Source: Actinomycetes bacterium (GTDB lineage: Bacteria > Actinomycetota > Actinomycetes > Propionibacteriales > Propionibacteriaceae). Taken from it: a stretch of 13,550 nucleotides of DNA. Position numbers and translations under genes: made by a program. The stretch covers positions 1-13,550 of the forward strand of contig JAKOQD010000202.1 of NCBI GenBank assembly GCA_029778515.1, in the 5' to 3' direction. How positions within the stretch are numbered: the stretch's first letter is position 1; each line of letters starts with the position of its first letter. The notes beneath the pieces are model-generated. The model was not told where the DNA came from, did not search any database, and saw only the letters and a program-made list of their open reading frames with translations. This document shows positions 9,491-13,550 of the stretch, in pieces.

Positions 9491-9513
9491 GATTGAGCAT
9501 AGCAGGCTCAATC
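9491..9513. promoter_or_regulatory. HAIR element 2 (HspR operator), promoter-proximal
   Basis: GATTGAGC, 7-bp spacer, GCTCAATC: an exact 8-bp inverted repeat. It matches the HspR operator form CTTGAGT-N7-ACTCAAG in its TTGAG/CTCAA core and spacer length. A TATGCT -10-like hexamer on the minus strand (9496-9501) lies inside it, so bound HspR would block dnaK transcription. Confidence 0.8.
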
Positions 9514-9518
9514 TCAAG

Positions 9519-9539
9519 GTTGAGTACACCCGACTCAAC
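9519..9539. promoter_or_regulatory. HAIR element 1 (HspR operator)
   Basis: GTTGAGT, 7-bp spacer ACACCCG, ACTCAAC: an exact 7-bp inverted repeat differing from the published HAIR consensus only in the outermost base of each arm. On the minus strand its TTGAGT (9533-9538) could serve as a -35 element, with GAGATT at 9510-9515 as a weak -10 at 17-bp spacing. Its centre is 27 bp from that of the other HAIR. Confidence 0.9.
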
Positions 9540-9595
9540 TACGTTGCATGGTCAGCTATTCCCGCTGGGCGGCTCTGGTCTCAAAGGCTCGACGG

Positions 9596-10582
9596 TCAGA
9601 GCGGGCCGAGCATGGCCTTGGTGAGCTGCACCACCATCGGGAACGAGTGCCACAGTTGGTGACCGAGCCCCGTCACCGTGATCGTCGGACCGGGCACGCC
9701 CTGTTCGGCGAGCCTGCGGTCGAGCTTGTCGAAGGCCGGTTCGCGGCAAAGTGAGCTGCGTGCGCCGCGAACCAGGGCGCATCGGGCGAGATCGACGTCC
9801 AGCAATTGGCTTTGCAGCTTCTCGGTGACCAGCACTTGGGCGATCGCGATCATGTCGACTGGCGAGTAGCGGACGGGCGGCTCGCGCCGCTGGCCCTTGC
9901 GCGCGTGCATCACCCAGTCGTGCCCGGTGTTGGTGGCCAACGCTGCCGGCATCCGACCGAGGTCGGCAAGGTTGTGCGCCTGCAGGGACGCGAGGTTGCG
10001 CTGGGTGATCGCGACCGGCTCCACGAGGTTCAGGCCCTCGATCGGCCCCCAGGTGGCCAGCACTGGCAGCGCGCTCACTGCGAGCGAGCAGCCGGTGGAA
10101 AACCCCAGTACCTGCAGGAACTCGAGATTGCCGACATCGCGCAGCGCAACAGCTATATAGGTGAGATTGAGTTGCGTCCAGGAGTCAATGCGCCCGGCCA
10201 GCATGTCCTTGCGGATCGACTTCGGGATCGGCGCCCCGAATCGGCTCATGCCAGGGATCTCGGTGAGCACCACGGTCAGGCCGGTGACGTCCGCCAGATG
10301 GGCGCACTTGGCCATTTCCCAGGGGCCGAGCGGGGTGTTGAAACCAGGGAAGTAGACCAGCACACCGTGGCTGTCAGCGGGGGTCGCGATCAGCGCATCC
10401 AGCGGCGCCAAACCGTCCGGTCGGAGCGTGAACTGCCGCACCGGTACCTGCGGACGCTCCGGCACCACGCGGGGGTCGACGGCGAGGCTGATCCGGTCCC
10501 GCTGCACCACGTCCACGCTTGGATGGTAGTACGCCGGCAGGTGGCGAGTGGGTCGGTCAGGATGCGCGAGAATGAGGCCCAT
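9596..10582 (-). CDS. Alpha/beta-hydrolase-fold protein, substrate unknown
   Basis: A 328-residue cytoplasmic protein. The beta strand and turn VLVYFPGFNTP (about 74-84) corresponds to the oxyanion-hole region. LGFSTGCSLA supplies the nucleophile elbow GFSTG (160-164, Ser162), and H308 in GLGHQLWHSFP fits the catalytic histidine. The acid residue is uncertain. The N-terminal 60 residues (Tyr/His/Val-rich with several Arg and Pro) are not recognised. It could be an esterase, lipase-like or thioesterase enzyme; no substrate can be assigned. The open frame runs far upstream, but ATG at 10582 has GAGGT (10588-10592) 5 nt before it and avoids overlap with the proline dehydrogenase gene. It is divergent from that gene across a 90-bp gap with a large palindrome. 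Confidence 0.75.
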   Translation of the reverse strand: MGLILAHPDRPTRHLPAYYHPSVDVVQRDRISLAVDPRVVPERPQVPVRQFTLRPDGLAPLDALIATPADSHGVLVYFPGFNTPLGPWEMAKCAHLADVTGLTVVLTEIPGMSRFGAPIPKSIRKDMLAGRIDSWTQLNLTYIAVALRDVGNLEFLQVLGFSTGCSLAVSALPVLATWGPIEGLNLVEPVAITQRNLASLQAHNLADLGRMPAALATNTGHDWVMHARKGQRREPPVRYSPVDMIAIAQVLVTEKLQSQLLDVDLARCALVRGARSSLCREPAFDKLDRRLAEQGVPGPTITVTGLGHQLWHSFPMVVQLTKAMLGPL

Positions 10583-10613
10583 GAACGACCTCGAAGGCAC
10601 AGTTGCGGATCTT

Positions 10614-10655
10614 CGTGGAGGATTGTGTACCGAGTTCGGCACACAATCCTCCACG
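10614..10655. repeat. 42-bp near-perfect palindrome between hydrolase and proline dehydrogenase genes
   Basis: The 15-bp arms CGTGGAGGATTGTGT (10614-10628) and ACACAATCCTCCACG (10641-10655) are exact inverted copies. Between them the symmetry continues as CCGA/TCGG around a central GT, with one A/C mismatch, so 19 of 21 positions pair. The right arm ends 17 nt before the proline dehydrogenase ATG, and the left arm begins 31 nt before the hydrolase ATG. It has no U-run, and divergent genes need no terminator here, so an operator or an RNA hairpin in both leaders is more likely. The arms hold GGAGG and CCTCC. Confidence 0.85.
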
Positions 10656-10672
10656 CTGATCGGCGGTCCGAG

Positions 10673-11614
10673 ATGAGCTGGGTGGACCCCTGGCTGCGTG
10701 GCTCCCTGCTCGCGCTGTCGCGGAGCGAGTCGTTCAAGCGGCTGGCGGTACGGCTGCCGATGACCGCGTCCGTGGTGGCCCGGTTCGTGCCTGGCGAGAC
10801 CGTTGCCGACTGCCTGGCCGCGGTGCGCTCGCTCGCCTCCGAAGGGCTGACGGCCACCATCGACTACCTCGGCGAGGACACCACGACGCCCGAGCAGGCC
10901 GCTGCCATCCGCGACGGCTACCTCGAACTGATCACCGAGCTGAGCGCGGCCGGACTCTGCGAGATGGCCGAGGTCTCGGTGAAGCTGACCGCCCTTGGCG
11001 TTGGCCTGCCGGAAGGGCGTGAGCTCGCGCTCGGGCACGCTCGCGAGATCTGCGCCGCGGCAACCGACGCCGGCACGACCGTCACCCTGGACGCCGAGGA
11101 TCACACCACCACCGACACCACAATCGGCATCCTGGCCGAGTTGCGCCGCGAGTTCCCGGAAACCGGAGCGGTGCTGCAGGCCTACCTGCACCGGACGCCG
11201 GCCGACTGCGAACTGCTGTCGGGCGCCGGTTCGCGCGTCCGGTTGTGCAAGGGCGCGTATGCCGAGCCGGACGAGGTGGCGCACCAGACCCGCGAAGAGG
11301 TGTCCGCGGCTTACGTCGCGTGCTCGCGGATCCTGCTCGCCGGGGACGGGTACCCGATGCTCGCCACCCATGACCCGGAGATGATCGCCGCCGTGGACGA
11401 ACTGGCTCGGCAGTTGGGCCGCGCGCCCGGCACCTACGAACTGCAGATGCTCTACGGGATCCGATCGGACGAACAGCGCCGGCTGGCTGCATCCGGCGAG
11501 CGGGTGCGGGTGTACGTCCCCTTCGGCACCGACTGGTGGGGCTACTTCATCCGCCGGTTGGCCGAGCGTCCGGCGAACCTGGCGTTCTTCGCGCGGGCAT
11601 TGTTCGGCCGCTGA
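10673..11614 (+). CDS. Proline dehydrogenase, monofunctional
   Basis: A 313-residue flavoenzyme converting L-proline to delta-1-pyrroline-5-carboxylate. Family motifs in order: RFVPGET (37-43), SVKLTALG (102-109), LDAEDH (139-144), LQAYLHRT (168-175), RLCKGAYAEP (190-199, Lys193), LATHDP (230-235), ELQMLYGIR (256-264) and the C-terminal YVPFGTDWWGYFIRRLAERPAN with the substrate-binding arginine pair 294-295. The length matches actinobacterial and Thermus single-domain enzymes, not bifunctional PutA. No pyrroline-5-carboxylate dehydrogenase gene is adjacent in the window. ATG 10673 is chosen by family N-terminus. The frame stays open upstream, with a GTG at 10625 behind GGAGG but only 3 nt away. 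Expression may depend on the palindrome just upstream. Confidence 0.96.
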   Translation: MSWVDPWLRGSLLALSRSESFKRLAVRLPMTASVVARFVPGETVADCLAAVRSLASEGLTATIDYLGEDTTTPEQAAAIRDGYLELITELSAAGLCEMAEVSVKLTALGVGLPEGRELALGHAREICAAATDAGTTVTLDAEDHTTTDTTIGILAELRREFPETGAVLQAYLHRTPADCELLSGAGSRVRLCKGAYAEPDEVAHQTREEVSAAYVACSRILLAGDGYPMLATHDPEMIAAVDELARQLGRAPGTYELQMLYGIRSDEQRRLAASGERVRVYVPFGTDWWGYFIRRLAERPANLAFFARALFGR

Positions 11615-11679
11615 GCACGCGCTCCCTACGACATCCGGGCGTCAACTCAGCCCAGGCCGGGATCTCGTTTACTCGTTTA

Positions 11680-11718
11680 GGGGTCTCGACAAGTTCGACC
11701 ATCGAAAGAGCTGACCCC
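11680..11718. repeat. REP-like inverted repeat between convergent genes, possible bidirectional terminator
   Basis: GGGGTC (11680-11685) and GACCCC (11713-11718) flank an inner TCGA-CAAGT-TCGA hairpin (11686-11698). The core GGTCTCGACAAGTTCGACC resembles short dispersed intergenic repeats I recall from actinobacterial genomes. It lies between the stops of proline dehydrogenase and metB, where a shared terminator would be useful, but there is no U-run. Only one clear copy is in the window; a degenerate one may lie at 9577-9594. Confidence 0.45.
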
Positions 11719-11723
11719 AAGGT

Positions 11724-12884
11724 TCAGCCAGCGGCCAGGGCCCGATCCAATCCGGCCAACAGATCGGCGACCAGGTCGGACGCGTCCTCGACCCCGAGGC
11801 TGAGCCGCAGCATGCCGGGCGTGATCCCGGCGGCGGCCTGCACGTCGGCCGGCATCGCGGCGTGGGTCATGGTGGCCGGGTGTGAGATCAGCGACTCCAC
11901 TCCCCCGAGGCTCTCGGCCAGGCAGTAGAACTCCAGCCCGTCGACGAGCGCGCGCACGCCGGCTTCACTCCCGACGTCGAAGGTGACGATCGCGCCGAAG
12001 CCGTCCTGCTGCCGGGAGGCCAATCCGTGCTGCGGGTGCGCAGCCAGTCCCGGGAAGTGCACCGCCGATACCGCAGCATGCGAGGTCAGTAACTCCACCA
12101 CCGCCGCGGCGTTGGCCTGGGCGGCGGCCATTCGCAGGTGCAGCGTACGCAGGCCGCGCAGGGTCAGGTAGGAATCGAGCGCGCCACTGGTCAGGCCCAG
12201 CGTGTTCGCCCACCAGGCCAACTCGTCGCCGCGGGCCGCGTCCGCCGCGATGATCGCGCCCGCGACCACGTCGGAGTGCCCGTTCAGGTACTTGGTGGCC
12301 GAGTGCACGACCACGTCCGCGCCCAGCGCGAGTGGACGCTGCACGCACGGCGTCGCGAAGGTGTTGTCGGCCACCACGACCGCACCGACCTGGTGCGCAG
12401 CGGACGCGATCGCCGCGATGTCGGACACGCGCAGCAGCGGGTTCGACGGCGTCTCCAGCCAAACCACATCGGCACCCGCGGCCACCACAGCCAGGGCGTC
12501 GTCGAGGTCGCTGAAATCGGTGAGCACCAACTTGAGGCGTCCGGTCCTGGCCATCGCGTCGAACAGCCGCCAGGAGCCGCCGTAGCAATCCAGCGGCGCG
12601 ACGACCGTCCCACCCGGTGGCACCAGGGCGAGCAGCGACACCGTCACCGCGCCCATGCCGGAAGCCGTGACCACCGCTCGCGCGCCGCCCTCAAGCTCAG
12701 CCAGCGCCGCGCCGAGCACGTCGCGGGTTGGATTCCCGGACCGGCTGTAGTCGTAATCACCCTTCGCACCGAAGCTTGCGAACGAGTACGTGGAGGAAAG
12801 GTAGATCGGTGGGACGACCGCACCGTGCGCCTGATCGGTGTTGATGCCCGCGCGCACGGCTCTGGTTCTGGGTGTCCCGGTCAC
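11724..12884 (-). CDS. metB: Cystathionine gamma-synthase (MetB-type PLP enzyme)
   Basis: A 386-residue enzyme of the Cys/Met-metabolism PLP family. Visible motifs are YSRSGNPTRD (46-55), Y101 in CYGGSWRLFD, ETPSNPLLRVSDIA (144-157), D173 in ADNTF, the PLP-lysine K198 in SATKYLNGHSD, and ESLGGVESLISHPATMTHA near the C-terminus. It should join an activated homoserine ester with cysteine to form cystathionine in methionine synthesis. The length and the Y101 and K198 numbering equal those I recall for E. coli MetB, and long segments look closer to that enzyme than to the mycobacterial one. Which ester is used (O-succinyl or O-acetyl) cannot be read here. The GTG start at 12882-12884 has no ribosome site but TACAGT 7 nt upstream. 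Confidence 0.9.
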   Translation of the reverse strand: MTGTPRTRAVRAGINTDQAHGAVVPPIYLSSTYSFASFGAKGDYDYSRSGNPTRDVLGAALAELEGGARAVVTASGMGAVTVSLLALVPPGGTVVAPLDCYGGSWRLFDAMARTGRLKLVLTDFSDLDDALAVVAAGADVVWLETPSNPLLRVSDIAAIASAAHQVGAVVVADNTFATPCVQRPLALGADVVVHSATKYLNGHSDVVAGAIIAADAARGDELAWWANTLGLTSGALDSYLTLRGLRTLHLRMAAAQANAAAVVELLTSHAAVSAVHFPGLAAHPQHGLASRQQDGFGAIVTFDVGSEAGVRALVDGLEFYCLAESLGGVESLISHPATMTHAAMPADVQAAAGITPGMLRLSLGVEDASDLVADLLAGLDRALAAG

Positions 12885-12891
12885 CGCGCAA

Positions 12892-12897
12892 ACTGTA
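12892..12897 (-). promoter_or_regulatory. Candidate -10 box for leaderless metB transcription
   Basis: TACAGT on the minus strand (close to TATAAT) is followed by exactly 7 nt and then the metB GTG. No Shine-Dalgarno sequence is present, so the mRNA probably starts at the GTG. This also argues against an untranslated riboswitch for this methionine gene. Confidence 0.55.
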
Positions 12898-12960
12898 CCG
12901 GAGTGACAATTGCGGCACTCAGCGGGCGTGGGATGCTAGCGCCCCGGTCGCTCGGACGGG

Positions 12961-12966
12961 TAGCGT
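12961..12966 (+). promoter_or_regulatory. Candidate -10 box for leaderless transcription of the CBS-domain gene
   Basis: TAGCGT ends 7 nt before ATG at 12974. The intervening CCCGCCC contains no ribosome site, again fitting leaderless initiation. Confidence 0.45.
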
Positions 12967-12973
12967 CCCGCCC

Positions 12974-13402
12974 ATGAAGATCGAGGATGTGATTCGCAAG
13001 AAGGGCACCGATGTGGTGACCATCGCGCCCACCGCCACCGTCGCCGAACTGGTGGACCTACTTGCCAAGTTCAACATCGGCGCGGTCGTGGTCAGTGCGG
13101 ACGGCACCAGCATCGCCGGCATCGTGAGCGAACGCGACATCGTCCGCCACCTCGCGACCGAGGGCCCGGAATCGCTCAGCCACGCGGTGTCGACGATCAT
13201 GACCGCAGATGTGAAGACCTGCGTGCCCAGCGACGCCCTCGAGGACACCGCGCACACCATGACCTACGCCCGCATCCGGCACCTACCGGTGGTGAGCGAC
13301 GACCAATTGGTGGCGATCGTTTCGATTGGCGACGTGGTGAAGCACCGCATCGACCAGCTGACTGACGAACGCAACCACCTTCTTGGCTACCTCCACACCT
13401 GA
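12974..13402 (+). CDS. Stand-alone two-CBS-domain protein
   Basis: A 142-residue protein made of a CBS pair and little else. The first CBS domain spans about 7-60 with GIVSERDIVRHL (49-60). The second spans about 75-128 with RHLPVV (102-107) and SIGDVVKHRI (117-126). These SERD and GD motifs usually line the adenosyl-ligand site. Such small proteins bind AMP, ATP, SAM or similar ligands and form dimers; the mycobacterial hypoxia protein Hrp1 has this architecture. No catalytic domain is attached, so the target is unknown. Longer frames open upstream from 12872, but ATG 12974 is preferred because the conserved domain starts at once and a TAGCGT box is placed for leaderless initiation. Divergent from metB. 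Confidence 0.88.
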   Translation: MKIEDVIRKKGTDVVTIAPTATVAELVDLLAKFNIGAVVVSADGTSIAGIVSERDIVRHLATEGPESLSHAVSTIMTADVKTCVPSDALEDTAHTMTYARIRHLPVVSDDQLVAIVSIGDVVKHRIDQLTDERNHLLGYLHT

Positions 13403-13550
13403 GCAGCCGGCCCCGGCCGAAGCCGCCTTGCACGCGGCCGGGGTGGCCTACCGGGTGGTGCGGCATCGGCGGGCAAGGTCGCTGGCCGAAGCTGCATCCC
13501 TGCGCGGCGTCGAGCCACGCGACATCATCAAGACCCTGGTGGTGCGCCGG
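13383..13550 (+). CDS. YbaK/EbsC-type aminoacyl-tRNA deacylase, N-terminal part (cut by window end)
   Basis: The open frame at the right edge reads 56 codons with ALHAAGVAYRVVRHRRARSL (about 16-35), then AEAASLRGVEPRDIIKTLVVRR. This matches the N-terminal region of YbaK/ProX-type editing proteins, which hydrolyse mischarged tRNAs such as Cys-tRNA(Pro) or Ala-tRNA(Pro). The characteristic lysine of IIKTLV is present (about residue 51). The active-site part beyond is outside the window. In-frame stops at 13338 and 13359 limit the start to TTG 13383 (or an unlikely CTG 13362, or internal GTGs). The TTG overlaps the CBS gene by 20 nt, suggesting coupled translation; no ribosome site is obvious. 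Which tRNA is edited is unknown. Confidence 0.75.
   Translation, partial: MATSTPEQPAPAEAALHAAGVAYRVVRHRRARSLAEAASLRGVEPRDIIKTLVVRR

Noticed and set aside
9572..9602. GCTCTG/CAGAGC inverted repeat at the end of the hydrolase gene as a terminator
   Set aside because: Only six pairs hold on the minus strand, the loop is long, and no U-run follows. Too weak to annotate as a terminator.
9806..10672. Large upstream extension of the proline dehydrogenase frame
   Set aside because: The extension lies antisense to the hydrolase and has no protein-like character. Family N-terminus and length place the start at 10673.
10625..10672. GTG at 10625 behind GGAGG as the proline dehydrogenase start
   Set aside because: The spacing to GGAGG is only 3 nt, the extra 16 residues are not typical of the family, and the site lies in the palindrome. 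Kept as a minor alternative.
10583..11371. Upstream extension of the hydrolase frame on the minus strand
   Set aside because: It is antisense to proline dehydrogenase, Gly/Arg/His-rich and without domain. ATG 10582 has its own ribosome site.
11965..12588. Overlapping minus-strand frame of 207 codons inside metB
   Set aside because: Arg/Gly/Ala shadow frame of metB. The MetB frame has all PLP-enzyme motifs.

Overview
The window is GC-rich, gene-dense DNA from an actinobacterium. The evidence is the gene order dnaK-grpE-dnaJ-hspR with HspR operators (HAIR elements) upstream of dnaK, an actinobacterial-type DnaJ1 and HspR, strong G/C preference at third codon positions, frequent GTG starts, and several start codons with no Shine-Dalgarno site but a TANNNT box 6-7 nt upstream (leaderless style). 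A Propionibacteriales-like host is my guess, not something the sequence proves.

Layout. Positions 1-99 hold the Pro-Asn-Thr-repeat tail of an upstream gene, followed 4 nt later by an aminoglycoside-phosphotransferase-fold kinase (104-1291). A hairpin and a good ribosome site then precede a small exported Ser/Pro-rich protein of unknown function (1370-1684). This gene converges on an OmpR-type two-component system on the minus strand (kinase 2375-3796, regulator 1713-2378, 4-nt overlap). Next is a LysE/ArgO-type basic amino acid exporter (minus, 3833-4498), divergent from its likely LysG/ArgP-type activator (plus, 4569-5447).

The centre is the heat-shock operon on the minus strand: dnaK (7614-9461), grpE (7048-7617), dnaJ (5875-7023), hspR (5456-5878). 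Both dnaK/grpE and dnaJ/hspR overlap by 4 nt. The dnaK promoter region carries two exact inverted repeats with 7-bp spacers and additional half sites. This fits HspR, with DnaK as co-repressor, closing a negative feedback loop on the operon.

Upstream of dnaK lies an alpha/beta-hydrolase of unknown substrate (minus, 9596-10582). It is divergent from a monofunctional proline dehydrogenase (plus, 10673-11614), and a 42-bp near-perfect palindrome fills the gap between them. Proline dehydrogenase converges on a MetB-type cystathionine gamma-synthase (minus, 11724-12884) across a short gap holding a REP-like inverted repeat. MetB is divergent from a two-CBS-domain protein (plus, 12974-13402), which overlaps the start of a truncated YbaK-type aminoacyl-tRNA deacylase (13383 to the window end).

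Most genes are ordinary housekeeping or stress functions. No CRISPR array, phage or insertion element, or RNA gene was seen, and no intergenic stretch exceeds about 135 bp. The regulatory DNA is the most notable content: the dnaK operator cluster, the hydrolase/proline dehydrogenase palindrome, and two divergent gene pairs that appear leaderless in both directions. The least explained gene is the small exported protein beside the two-component system.
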